Shown: positions 16,348 to 24,051 of the stretch, piece after piece
Numbering within the stretch: the stretch's first letter is position 1
Layout: the number at the start of each line of letters is the position of its first letter
NCBI GenBank assembly: GCA_030424645.1
Contig: JAUHWP010000023.1
Span: 1-34,076 of the forward strand
DNA: 34,076 nt
Origin: Alphaproteobacteria bacterium
Lineage (GTDB): Bacteria > Pseudomonadota > Alphaproteobacteria > Rhodobacterales > Rhodobacteraceae
Direction: 5' to 3'
Made by a program: the position numbers and the translations under genes
Notes under the pieces: generated by a model
The model's database searches: none
Told to the model about the DNA's origin: nothing
What the model saw: only the letters and a program-made list of their open reading frames with translations

Positions 16348-16865
16348 GTCCGCGCCAGCTCGCGTTTCAGCTTCTGCATTTTGCGGGTGATCATCTGCCG
16401 TTTCAACGGTTTCAGGTAATCAATGAACAGCTTGCCGTTCAGGTGGTCGATCTCGTGCTGCACGCAGGTTGCCCACAAGCCATCGAAATCCCGTTCCTGC
16501 AGATTGCCATCACGGTCCAGCCAGCGCACCGACACCTCTTTCGGGCGGGTCACGTCGGCATATTGCTCGGGGATCGACAGGCACCCCTCTTCATAGGTGT
16601 TCAGATCGTCTGACGACAGGGTGACCTCGGGGTTGAACATCACGATCGGCTGCGGCGGTTCGTTTTCATCGCGCACGCAATCCATCACGATCAACCGCGT
16701 CAGAACGCCGACCTGCGGCGCGGCCAGACCGATGCCCGGCGCGTCATACATGGTTTCCAACATGTCATCCGCCAGCTGGCGCAGCTCGTCAGACAAATCT
16801 GGCACTGCATCGGCGACTTTCTTCAGCCGTGGATCGGGGTGGATAAGGATCGGTTTAATGCTCAT
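16344..16865 (-). CDS. def: peptide deformylase
   Basis: Peptide deformylase, 173 residues, removes the formyl group from the N-terminal Met of new proteins. All three motifs are intact: GIGLAAPQ, EEGCLSIPEQYADV with the metal-binding Cys, and QHEIDHLNG with the two His ligands and catalytic Glu. The ATG at 16865 opens the unit def, deformylase-like gene, fmt, each joined by a four-base overlap. It is divergent from the PatB/MalY gene, about 137 bases away. No strong promoter could be assigned on this side. Confidence 0.97.
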   Translation of the reverse strand: MSIKPILIHPDPRLKKVADAVPDLSDELRQLADDMLETMYDAPGIGLAAPQVGVLTRLIVMDCVRDENEPPQPIVMFNPEVTLSSDDLNTYEEGCLSIPEQYADVTRPKEVSVRWLDRDGNLQERDFDGLWATCVQHEIDHLNGKLFIDYLKPLKRQMITRKMQKLKRELART

Positions 16866-16954
16866 GCGGTGGATTTAGGCCATGGGTGGCCGTTGCGCAA
16901 TGGGTGCGTGCCACAAGGCCCGGGCGCCGTTCGCGATTTAAGATGCAACCCGTC

Positions 16955-16982
16955 TTGCACCTGCCGCCCAAACCGCTACCGT
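16955..16982 (+). promoter_or_regulatory. possible promoter of the PatB/MalY gene
   Basis: TTGCAC (16955-16960) and TACCGT (16977-16982) lie 16 bases apart, about 20 bases before the start codon. This would give a very short leader that just contains the ribosome site AAAGGAG. The match is modest (four and three of six bases), so this is only a candidate. The rest of the 137-base divergent gap shows nothing else recognisable. Confidence 0.3.
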
Positions 16983-17002
16983 GCCCTCAGAAAGGAGACC
17001 CC

Positions 17003-18175
17003 ATGGATTTCGACAAGATCATCGACCGACGTGGCACCAACTCGTCCAAATGGGACAAGATGGAAAAGCTGTTTGGCGTGTCGCCCGAAGACGGGTTGGC
17101 CATGTGGACCGCCGACAGCGACTATCCCACCGCGCCGTGCGTGATTGACGCCATAAAACGCGCTGCGGACCATGGTGTGTTCGGCTATTCGTGGGAACAT
17201 CAGGATTACCTGAACGCCGTTTGCTGGTGGATGAAGCACCGGCACAGCTGGGACGTGGACCCGGACTGGGTATTGACCAGCCAGGGATTGGGGAACGCCA
17301 TCGCCCTGTGCCTGGATGTCTGGAGCGAGCCGGGTGACGGCGTTGTGATCTTCACCCCCGTGTATCACGAGTTTGCTGCGAAGGTCGGCAAGAACGACCG
17401 GCAGGTGGTGGAATGTCCGCTGGCCCTGAACGGCGATCGTTACGAGCTTGACCTGGAGGATGCCCAATCGCGCCTGACCGGACGCGAGAAGATGATCCTG
17501 TGGTGTTCGCCACAAAACCCGTCAGGCCGGATCTGGACCGAGGACGAGCTGCGCGCCGTGGCCGACTTTGCCGCGCGAAATGACCTGCTGCTGGTTTCCG
17601 ACGAAATCCATCACGACCTGGTCTATCAGGGCAACAGCTTCTGCCCGACCGCCATGGCCGCGCCGGACGCGCTGCCGCGCCTTGTGACCCTGACTGCGGC
17701 CTCAAAGACGTTCAACATTGCCGGTCAGCGCACCGGGAACATGATCATCCCCGATCCAAAGCTGCGCGCTGCCATGCGCAAACGGCTTAACAAACTGGAT
17801 TATGCCCCCGGCATGGTGGCCGTCGCGATGATCACCGCCGCTTATTCACCCGAAGGTGCTGCCTGGGTGGATGAACAGATCGCCCATCTGGCGCGCAACA
17901 AGGCCCTGTTCGATGACGGCATCAACAGCATTCCCGGCGTTTCGTCGATGCCGTTGCAGGCGACATATCTGGCGTGGGTCGATTTCTCGGGCACCGGCAT
18001 GTCGCATGACGAGGTGACGGCGCGCATTCGCGATACTGCGCGAATCGCCGTCAGCCCCGGCCCCGGTTTCGGAACCGGAGGCGATGGGTTCCAGCGCTTC
18101 AACCTGGCCACGCAGGGCGCCCGGGTCGAAGAAGCGGTGGCCCGCATGAAACAGGCGTTCAGCGACCTGCAATAG
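17003..18175 (+). CDS. MalY/PatB family cystathionine beta-lyase (C-S lyase)
   Basis: A 390-residue PLP enzyme of the MalY/PatB group within fold type I aminotransferases. Such enzymes cleave the C-S bond of cystathionine or related cysteine conjugates to give a thiol, pyruvate and ammonia. The PLP-binding Lys is in TAASKTFNIAGQRTGNM, the conserved Asp and Tyr region is LLVSDEIHHDLVY, and WCSPQNPSGRIW carries the Asn that contacts PLP. The N-terminal segment DFDKIIDRRGTNSSKWDK is typical. The ATG at 17003 is chosen over upstream in-frame starts because AAAGGAG lies just before it. It could release methanethiol or take part in methionine metabolism; the exact substrate is not resolved. Confidence 0.93.
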   Translation: MDFDKIIDRRGTNSSKWDKMEKLFGVSPEDGLAMWTADSDYPTAPCVIDAIKRAADHGVFGYSWEHQDYLNAVCWWMKHRHSWDVDPDWVLTSQGLGNAIALCLDVWSEPGDGVVIFTPVYHEFAAKVGKNDRQVVECPLALNGDRYELDLEDAQSRLTGREKMILWCSPQNPSGRIWTEDELRAVADFAARNDLLLVSDEIHHDLVYQGNSFCPTAMAAPDALPRLVTLTAASKTFNIAGQRTGNMIIPDPKLRAAMRKRLNKLDYAPGMVAVAMITAAYSPEGAAWVDEQIAHLARNKALFDDGINSIPGVSSMPLQATYLAWVDFSGTGMSHDEVTARIRDTARIAVSPGPGFGTGGDGFQRFNLATQGARVEEAVARMKQAFSDLQ

Positions 18176-18234
18176 AAAGCCGACGGCAGATTACCGCCTA
18201 GCGGGAATCGCTTTTCAAATTCTGCCTTGAACAG

Positions 18235-18804
18235 ATGGTGCGCTTGGCACACATGCGCGCCATGAATGGATTGGCTCACTTCTTTTCCCGACTGGCGCTG
18301 TTGACCCTTGTCGGGATGCTAAGCTTCATCCTTTGGGATCGTTACCTGCCCCCGGCCCCCCCGGCCACGCTGGAGCCGATCACAGGACAGATCGACCGCA
18401 TCCTGATCGAGAAATCCGACCGCAGGATGACTCTTTTCCAGGGGGCCGTGCCGGTGCGTATCTATCAGATTTCACTGGGGTTCGCGCCGGATGGTGACAA
18501 GGTGATGGAAGGCGACGGGCGAACCCCCGAGGGCATGTTCAGGATCGACCGGCGCAATGATCAAAGCGCATTTCACCTGTCGCTGGGGATCAATTACCCC
18601 CGTCCCATGGATCGTGCCCGCGCCTCGACCGATGGCGTCGATCCCGGCCGGGATATCTTCATCCACGGTCAACCCAACCGGCGGCAGGACCCCGAACCGA
18701 TCACGCTTGACTGGACCAATGGCTGCGTCGCGCTGTCGAATGCCGAGATCGAGGAGTTGTGGTCCGTCACCCCGATTGGCACACCGGTCGAGATCAGGCC
18801 CTGA
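18235..18804 (+). CDS. L,D-transpeptidase (YkuD) family protein
   Basis: A 189-residue protein with a YkuD catalytic domain, the fold of L,D-transpeptidases that cross-link peptidoglycan or attach proteins to it. A single N-terminal hydrophobic helix (LALLTLVGMLSFILW) anchors or exports it, so the domain faces the periplasm. The active-site elements are DIFIHGQPN with the conserved His and WTNGCVALSNAEIEELW with the nucleophilic Cys. The usual HGC(V/I)R-type motif is slightly altered to NGCVALSN, which is common in this subgroup. No clear ribosome site distinguishes 18235 from the ATGs at 18253 and 18262. It converges with the next gene. Confidence 0.88.
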   Translation: MVRLAHMRAMNGLAHFFSRLALLTLVGMLSFILWDRYLPPAPPATLEPITGQIDRILIEKSDRRMTLFQGAVPVRIYQISLGFAPDGDKVMEGDGRTPEGMFRIDRRNDQSAFHLSLGINYPRPMDRARASTDGVDPGRDIFIHGQPNRRQDPEPITLDWTNGCVALSNAEIEELWSVTPIGTPVEIRP

Positions 18805-18813
18805 GCCGGACGG

Positions 18814-19176
18814 TCAGGTGGGCAGAATTTGCTCTTCGATCAAGGCAACCGGGGCGTTTTCTTCCCGCGCAAAGTCGAGGGGGGCTTTGTCATGCGCTTC
18901 GGCCCGCCATTTGAATTCGTATTTCATCTGGCCGTCCTCTTCCTCGGACGCGATGATCAGGCACTGATACAGGTGGCGCGACCCGTCATAGAGGTCGACA
19001 AGCCCACGCAGGTGGGGGGCACGCTCGGCATCAAGGGTGAAGCCGCCATCCCAGAAATCCAGCACCGGAAACACCTCTTCATTGACGCGAATCCGCAGCC
19101 TGCTTTTCTTCTTGAGGTCTTTCTTGCGCGCGGCTTCCAGCCCCTCGCGCACCTCTTTTGGCAAAAATTCCAGCAT
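18814..19176 (-). CDS. conserved-looking small protein, function unknown
   Basis: A 120-residue cytoplasmic protein that I cannot name. The start at 19176 is well supported by GGGAGG six bases upstream; the longer open frame would run into the phrB region. The N-terminal third is a charged helix (EVREGLEAARKKDLKKKS). The middle has RLRIRV followed by LDFWDGGFTLD and RGLVDLYDGSRHLYQCLI, a beta-rich pattern loosely like a PilZ barrel, with R-x-x-x-R and D-x-W-x-x-G in place of D-x-S-x-x-G. The C-terminal part (MKYEFKWRAEAHDKAPLDF) is also beta-like. The spacing between the two motifs is shorter than in usual PilZ domains, so cyclic-di-GMP binding is only a guess. It has its own candidate promoter. 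Confidence 0.72.
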   Translation of the reverse strand: MLEFLPKEVREGLEAARKKDLKKKSRLRIRVNEEVFPVLDFWDGGFTLDAERAPHLRGLVDLYDGSRHLYQCLIIASEEEDGQMKYEFKWRAEAHDKAPLDFAREENAPVALIEEQILPT

Positions 19177-19196
19177 GTTCCACCTCCCAGCCGCAC

Positions 19197-19226
19197 ATAT
19201 GATGGCATGGAAAGTGTAACGGTCAA
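19197..19226 (-). promoter_or_regulatory. candidate promoter of the 120-residue protein gene
   Basis: On the minus strand TTGACC (19221-19226) and TCATAT (19197-19202) are 18 bases apart in the 82-base gap after phrB. The -35 is good (five of six) and the -10 weak (three of six). It would start transcription about 25-30 bases before the start codon at 19176. Confidence 0.4.
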
Positions 19227-19258
19227 GTAAAGCTTTGGGCGGTGAGGTGATCGTCCGG

Positions 19259-20713
19259 TTAATCGTCCCCGACTGCCAGCCCCTCAAACGCGTCCAACGC
19301 CGCCTTGCGGGCAGCGGCGTGGTCCACCATGGGGTTGGGATAGGTCTTGCCCAGCGTGACACCCGCCTTGGCAAGCACCTCGGTCGGTGCTGTCCACGGT
19401 GCGGCCAGATATTTGTCGGGCAGCTTCGCGATCTCGGGAACGTATTGGCGGATATAAGCCCCATCGGGATCGAACTTTTCGGCCTGCGTCATGGGGTTGA
19501 ACACGCGGAAATAGGGGGCGGCATCCGCACCGCAGCCTGCCACCCACTGCCAGCTGGCCGCGTTTGACGCCAGATCGGCATCCACCAGCGTATCCCAGAA
19601 CCAGTCGCGCCCGGCACGCCAGTCGATCCGAAGGTGTTTTACCAAAAACGACGCGACCACCATGCGCACCCGGTTGTGCATGTATCCGGTCTGCCAAAGC
19701 TCGCGCATCCCGGCATCGACGATGGGGTATCCCGTCTGCCCCGTCTGCCACGCGCTCAGGTCGCCCTGATCATAGCGCCATGGAAAGGCGCGGAATTTGG
19801 GCTGGAACTCGGTGTCCTCGAAATCGCGATTGTGAAACAAAAGATAGGCCGCAAAGTCGCGCCAACCCAGTTCGGCGCGAAATTTCTCGGCGTCGCGCGC
19901 GGACATCTGGCCCAGATGTTCGGCCCGGTCCAGCGCCGCCCAGACCTGTCGGGGGCTGATATTGCCGGACTGCAGGTAAGGCGACAGGCGCGAGGTATGC
20001 GGCATGGCCGGGAAATCACGCCCCTTGGCATAGCCTTGCGCGCCTTCGTCCAGAAATTCGTGCAACCGGGCCATCGCGCCATCCTCGCCGGGTTGCCACA
20101 GCGGTGCAAACCCCTCGGCCCAGTTGGGAGAGGTCGGCAGAAGGGCGAAATCATCAAGCGACGCCGATTGAAGACCGGCACCGAAGGGGATGGTCTTCGG
20201 CACCGGCAACGGGTCGCCCAGACCGGCGGCGCGGATTTCCGAGCGGCTCGCCCGCCAGAACGGTGTGAACACTTTGAACGGCGTGCCGGATTTGGTCGCG
20301 ACCCGCCAAGGCTCTAACAAATATCGACCGGGATGGCTGTGCACCGTGCAACCCTGTGCAGTCAGGTCGGCCTTCAAGGCGGTGTCGGCGGCCACCTCAT
20401 CGGGGGTATATCGCCTGCTCCAATAGACATGATCTGCGCCGGTTTCTTCGCGCAGTCGGGCCAGTTCGTCGGCGGTGGTGCCATGGCGCAGAACCAATTG
20501 CCCGCCCAGCTCTGCCAACTGTTTCGACAATGCAGCCAGCGCGTGATGGAGCCACCACCGGCGCGCGCCACCGGGCGGATAGGGCGCGTCCGGGTCCAGG
20601 ATGAACGCGCAGGTCAGGGAATGGCCTGCCTGCACCGCAGCGGTCAGGGCGGGGTGATCGGACAGGCGCAGGTCGTCGCGAAACAACAGCAGGGCCGTTT
20701 CATTTGCGCTCAT
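19259..20713 (-). CDS. phrB: deoxyribodipyrimidine photolyase
   Basis: A class I CPD photolyase, 484 residues, that uses light to split cyclobutane pyrimidine dimers. The N-terminal antenna-binding domain begins ALLLFRDDLRLSDHPAL. The FAD-binding domain has TSRLSPYLQSGNISPRQVW, LGWRDFAAYLLFHN, GQTGYPIVDAGMREL and WQWVAGCGADAAPYFRVFNP, all photolyase hallmarks. The conserved Trp residues of the electron-transfer chain appear to be present. The ATG at 20713 has GAGGTG five bases upstream. It follows cobM by 58 bases and has its own promoter-like element resembling those of ECF sigma factors of the RpoE-ChrR type, which would tie it to photo-oxidative stress. Confidence 0.96.
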   Translation of the reverse strand: MSANETALLLFRDDLRLSDHPALTAAVQAGHSLTCAFILDPDAPYPPGGARRWWLHHALAALSKQLAELGGQLVLRHGTTADELARLREETGADHVYWSRRYTPDEVAADTALKADLTAQGCTVHSHPGRYLLEPWRVATKSGTPFKVFTPFWRASRSEIRAAGLGDPLPVPKTIPFGAGLQSASLDDFALLPTSPNWAEGFAPLWQPGEDGAMARLHEFLDEGAQGYAKGRDFPAMPHTSRLSPYLQSGNISPRQVWAALDRAEHLGQMSARDAEKFRAELGWRDFAAYLLFHNRDFEDTEFQPKFRAFPWRYDQGDLSAWQTGQTGYPIVDAGMRELWQTGYMHNRVRMVVASFLVKHLRIDWRAGRDWFWDTLVDADLASNAASWQWVAGCGADAAPYFRVFNPMTQAEKFDPDGAYIRQYVPEIAKLPDKYLAAPWTAPTEVLAKAGVTLGKTYPNPMVDHAAARKAALDAFEGLAVGDD

Positions 20714-20746
20714 CCCGTCACCTCGTGCTTGTTGGCGTCACCAAAA

Positions 20747-20774
20747 TATACGCCCCAAAGCGCCGAATGGATCA
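20747..20774 (-). promoter_or_regulatory. ECF-sigma-type promoter upstream of phrB
   Basis: On the minus strand TGATCC (20769-20774) is followed after 16 bases by CGTATA (20747-20752), resembling the -35 TGATCC and -10 CGTA elements of RpoE-ChrR (ECF11 group) promoters in Rhodobacter. The first three bases are the cobM stop codon. Transcription would start near 20740, about 27 bases before phrB. In Rhodobacter sphaeroides a photolyase gene belongs to the RpoE singlet-oxygen response, which fits. Binding is inferred from sequence only. Confidence 0.55.
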
Positions 20775-21563
20775 GGTATTATGATCTTCCACCAGATCGA
20801 CCCCGACCACGGGGCGCAGCACATGCGGCTTGGCCGGGTCATACAGTGCCGAATCCTTGAAGTCGCGGCCACGGTCCAGCGCAGGACCGACAAGGATCAG
20901 CGCGGTGCGGGTGATCTTCTCGGCGCGGACTCTCTTGCGGATGTCGGCGATGGTGCCACGAATGAACATCTCGTCCGGCCAGCCGACGCGATAGGCCACG
21001 ACCACCGGGCAGTCGGCGCCATAGTAGGGGATCAGCACGCGCTCGATCTCGCGCATGTTGCGCACGGCCAGGTGGATCGCCAGCGTCGCGCCGGTCTTGG
21101 CGAAATTCTCGAGGCTTTCGCCCTCGGGCATCGAGGTCGACTGCATCGACATCCGCGTCAGCACGATGGACTGCGCGATCTCGGGGATGGTCAGTTCCTG
21201 TCCCAGTGCGGCGGCAGCAGCGGCATAGGCGGGGACGCCGGGAATGACCTGATAGTCGATCCCGTCCGCCTTCAGCCGCCGGATCTGTTCGGCAATCGCG
21301 CCATAAAGCGAGGGGTCACCGGAATGCACCCGCGCAACGTCTTCACCACGCCCATGCGCCGCTTTGATTTCCGCATGGGTGTCATCCAGCGTCATCGCCG
21401 CCGTGTCCATCATCTTCGCCCCTTCGGGCGCGCAGGCGACGACCTGCGGCGGCACCAAGGAACCGGCATAGAGGCACACCGGACATTCACCGATCACGCG
21501 CTGCGCCTTCAGGGTCAGAAGCTCGGGATCGCCGGGGCCGGCACCGATGAAATAGACGGTCAT
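20772..21563 (-). CDS. cobM: precorrin-4 C11-methyltransferase
   Basis: CobM, 263 residues, transfers a methyl group from SAM to C-11 of precorrin-4, giving precorrin-5. The N-terminal YFIGAGPGDPELLTLKAQR is the SAM-dependent tetrapyrrole methyltransferase start. VHSGDPSLYGAIAEQI and VIPGVPAYAAAAAALGQEL are the family's next motifs, and IVLTRMSMQSTSMPEGES is typical of CobM/CbiF. The ATG overlaps the CbiG-CobJ stop by four bases. It is the last gene of the cobalamin operon, and its stop codon is the first part of the phrB promoter. Confidence 0.95.
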   Translation of the reverse strand: MTVYFIGAGPGDPELLTLKAQRVIGECPVCLYAGSLVPPQVVACAPEGAKMMDTAAMTLDDTHAEIKAAHGRGEDVARVHSGDPSLYGAIAEQIRRLKADGIDYQVIPGVPAYAAAAAALGQELTIPEIAQSIVLTRMSMQSTSMPEGESLENFAKTGATLAIHLAVRNMREIERVLIPYYGADCPVVVAYRVGWPDEMFIRGTIADIRKRVRAEKITRTALILVGPALDRGRDFKDSALYDPAKPHVLRPVVGVDLVEDHNT

Positions 21564-23359
21564 GACAGATCTCCATCAATGCGGCGGGCATAGCCGCGCG
21601 GGGTAAACATGCGGGGGCCTTCGCCCAACTGCGCAAGACGCGAATTCGACGATCCCACCAGCACGACGGTCAGCATATCGACCTCGTCCACTTGCAATTC
21701 GTCCAGACGACGATAACGGATATGCTCGGTCGGGCGGCCCAAATTGGACGCCAGCATCACGGGTGTGTCCGCCGGGCGATGCTTGAGCAGGATGTCACGT
21801 GCCTCGGCCAGCAGGGTGCGGCGTTTCTTCGACACGGGGTTGTAGAACGCGATGACGAAATCGCCTTCGGCGGCGGCATGCAGACGTTTCACAATGTCTT
21901 CGCGGTGGGTCAAGAGGTCGCTGAGCGAGATGGCGCAGAAGTCATGGCCCAAAGGCGCGCCCGCCCGCGCCGCCGCCCCTTGCAGGGCGGAGACACCGGG
22001 GGTCGACACGACCTGAACCCGACGGGCGGCGTCGCTGACGCCCTTCTGATCCGCGCTGCGGTCGAGCAGTTCGTAAACCAGCGCCCCCATCGCATAGATG
22101 CCCGCATCGCCCGAACAGACAAGCGCCACGTTCTTGCCCTTGCCTGCCTGCTCCAGCGCATAACGGCAGCGGTCTTCCTCGCCGCCCAGTGGGAAGTCCG
22201 AGCGGGTCTTGCCAGCCGCCAGCGGGCCGATCAGGTCGATATAAAGGCCATAGCCCACAAGCTCTTCCGCGTCTTGCAGCAGATGGCTGGCCTCGGGCGT
22301 GCGCCATGTGTGCTGGCCCGGCCCGATCGAGACGATGGACAGCTTGCCACGGCTGCGGCCGCGCATCTCGGTGATCGGTTTGGGCGCACGGGCGACGGCG
22401 CAGGTGGTGTTGGCGGTTTTGACCTTCTCGACGACCAACTCCGCGTCCGGCCCGGCGGCAGCAAGCGCGGCCCCTTCGGACACGCCGTGACAGCCGACTT
22501 CGGCAAACACCACATCAGAGGGGTTGGCCAACCGAGCGGTTTCGGCTTCCAGTTCGGCTGCGGTGAACACGCGGAAGGGCACATTCAGCCGGGCGGCAAG
22601 CGTGTTCATCGCAGGCTCATCCGCCTTCAGGTCCAGCGAGGTCACGCAGGCAATCGCGCCCGGCGCGATCTTGGCCGCGTCAAGCTGTGCGGCGACGTTC
22701 TGCCAAAGCTCGTCCGGGTCCGCCCCCCGCGCGCAGCCCACGCCCAGCGCAAAGCGTTGCGGGTGATAGGCCAGACGGGTCGGGCCGGTGTGAACCGGCG
22801 CTTCGGTCACAATCAGTTCGACCGCGCCGCCAGTGTCTTCGATGTCGAAGATGTTTTCGCCCGTGATCGTGACGCCCGCGCCCGACAAAAGCGCCGCCAT
22901 CGCCTCTTTCGCGTCTTCGGGGTTGGCAAGACGATACCCCAAGGGCGGTTCATCCAGCGCGACGCCAAGTGACACATCGCCCGCCGTGGTGACGGCAGCG
23001 GTCGCGCCAATCTCTTCCGCGATCCGGCTGGCCAGCCGGTTGGCCCCCCGATGTCCGCCCAAAAGTGGCACCACGACCGATCCGTCATCGGCCACGGATA
23101 CGACGGGCGGCTCAGTCGTCTTGTCGGCCAGCAGCGGTGCAACGGCGCGGATCAGGATGCCTGCCGCACAGACGCCCACAATAGGGGTGCCCGCCGCAAA
23201 CAGCATCCGCGCGTGATCCAGCGCGTTGGGAAAGAAGGCGTCGGCCCGTTCGACACGGCTTTCGCGCCCATGCACCTGCGCGCCCAACAGGGTCGCGACC
23301 CGGTGGGCCAGATCCTCGCCCGATCTGTTCAGGCATAATACAACAGGCGTCACAGCCAT
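21560..23359 (-). CDS. cobJ: CbiG-CobJ fusion: cobalt-precorrin-5A hydrolase-like domain plus precorrin-3B C17-methyltransferase
   Basis: A 599-residue fusion. Residues 1 to about 328 are a full CbiG-like protein: the N-terminal half with GVCAAGILIRAVAPLL and PLLGGHRGANRLASRIAEEI, and a CobE/CbiG C-terminal half with LGVGCARGADPDELW and VFAEVGCHGVSEGAALAA. From about residue 338 (KLSIVSIGPG) to the end is CobJ, the methyltransferase that adds methyl to C-17 during ring contraction, with VALVCSGDAGIYAMGALV and VVSTPGVSALQGAAARAG. CbiG opens the ring-A lactone in the anaerobic pathway, whereas CobJ is the aerobic-pathway name, so the fusion mixes both. The ATG overlaps the cobI end by ten bases. 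Confidence 0.93.
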   Translation of the reverse strand: MAVTPVVLCLNRSGEDLAHRVATLLGAQVHGRESRVERADAFFPNALDHARMLFAAGTPIVGVCAAGILIRAVAPLLADKTTEPPVVSVADDGSVVVPLLGGHRGANRLASRIAEEIGATAAVTTAGDVSLGVALDEPPLGYRLANPEDAKEAMAALLSGAGVTITGENIFDIEDTGGAVELIVTEAPVHTGPTRLAYHPQRFALGVGCARGADPDELWQNVAAQLDAAKIAPGAIACVTSLDLKADEPAMNTLAARLNVPFRVFTAAELEAETARLANPSDVVFAEVGCHGVSEGAALAAAGPDAELVVEKVKTANTTCAVARAPKPITEMRGRSRGKLSIVSIGPGQHTWRTPEASHLLQDAEELVGYGLYIDLIGPLAAGKTRSDFPLGGEEDRCRYALEQAGKGKNVALVCSGDAGIYAMGALVYELLDRSADQKGVSDAARRVQVVSTPGVSALQGAAARAGAPLGHDFCAISLSDLLTHREDIVKRLHAAAEGDFVIAFYNPVSKKRRTLLAEARDILLKHRPADTPVMLASNLGRPTEHIRYRRLDELQVDEVDMLTVVLVGSSNSRLAQLGEGPRMFTPRGYARRIDGDLS

Positions 23360-24051
23360 GGATCATTTCCTTTCGCAAGAAGGATCATCGAGAAATAGGG
23401 CGCTTTTTCAGGGGCATCGGCCAAGGGCAGCACCACCTCTTCGGGCAGCGATGCGCGCTCGATATAGGTCGCCTTGTCGACCAGCCCCAGAGCTTCGATC
23501 ACCCCCCTGATCTTGGGCAGGTGACGACCGACTTTCATGATCGCCACGCTTTCGGCCCCTTCGATCCGCGCGCGCAGTTCGTCTTCGGGCAGCGGGCCGG
23601 GCAGGACCGTCAGGCGTTCGTTACGGGCGACAAGCGGGCGGCGGGCACGGGCAGCGCAAGCGGTGACGGATGTGACGCCCGGCACGATCTCGGTCCGGAA
23701 CCGGTCCGCCAGCCGGGCGAACAGATACATGAACGAGCCATAGAAGAACGGGTCGCCTTCGCACAGCACCACCACGTCATCCCCGGCTTCCAGCCGCGCG
23801 GCGATCTTGGCGGCACCCGCATCATACGCCTTTTGCGCCGGGGCGCGTTTGACGGTCATCGGGATGTCCATCGCGATCTCGTCCGCGCCCGCGTCGATCA
23901 GATGCGCGGCGATGGACCGGGCAAAGCTGTCGCCACCTTCCAGCGTGGGATAGGCGACCACTTTGGCAGTTCCAATCAGCCGCGCGGCCCTGAGCGTCAT
24001 CAGGTCGGGATCACCCGGCCCAAGGCCCACACCGTAAAGTGTTCCGCTCAT
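23350..24051 (-). CDS. cobI: precorrin-2 C20-methyltransferase
   Basis: CobI, 233 residues, methylates precorrin-2 at C-20 to give precorrin-3A. The N-terminus SGTLYGVGLGPGDPDLMTLR is the tetrapyrrole methyltransferase start, LCEGDPFFYGSFMYLFARL holds the conserved acidic loop, and EIVPGVTSVTACAARA is the next family motif. The start at 24051 is chosen because its ATGA overlaps the cobL stop; a longer frame reading back into cobL has no support. The stop overlaps the CbiG-CobJ start by ten bases. Confidence 0.95.
   Translation of the reverse strand: MSGTLYGVGLGPGDPDLMTLRAARLIGTAKVVAYPTLEGGDSFARSIAAHLIDAGADEIAMDIPMTVKRAPAQKAYDAGAAKIAARLEAGDDVVVLCEGDPFFYGSFMYLFARLADRFRTEIVPGVTSVTACAARARRPLVARNERLTVLPGPLPEDELRARIEGAESVAIMKVGRHLPKIRGVIEALGLVDKATYIERASLPEEVVLPLADAPEKAPYFSMILLAKGNDPWL

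Noticed and set aside
18176-18234. A terminator hairpin after the PatB/MalY gene (CCGC-CTA-GCGG)
   Set aside because: The stem is only four base pairs and the following T run is short and displaced, so it is too weak to call.
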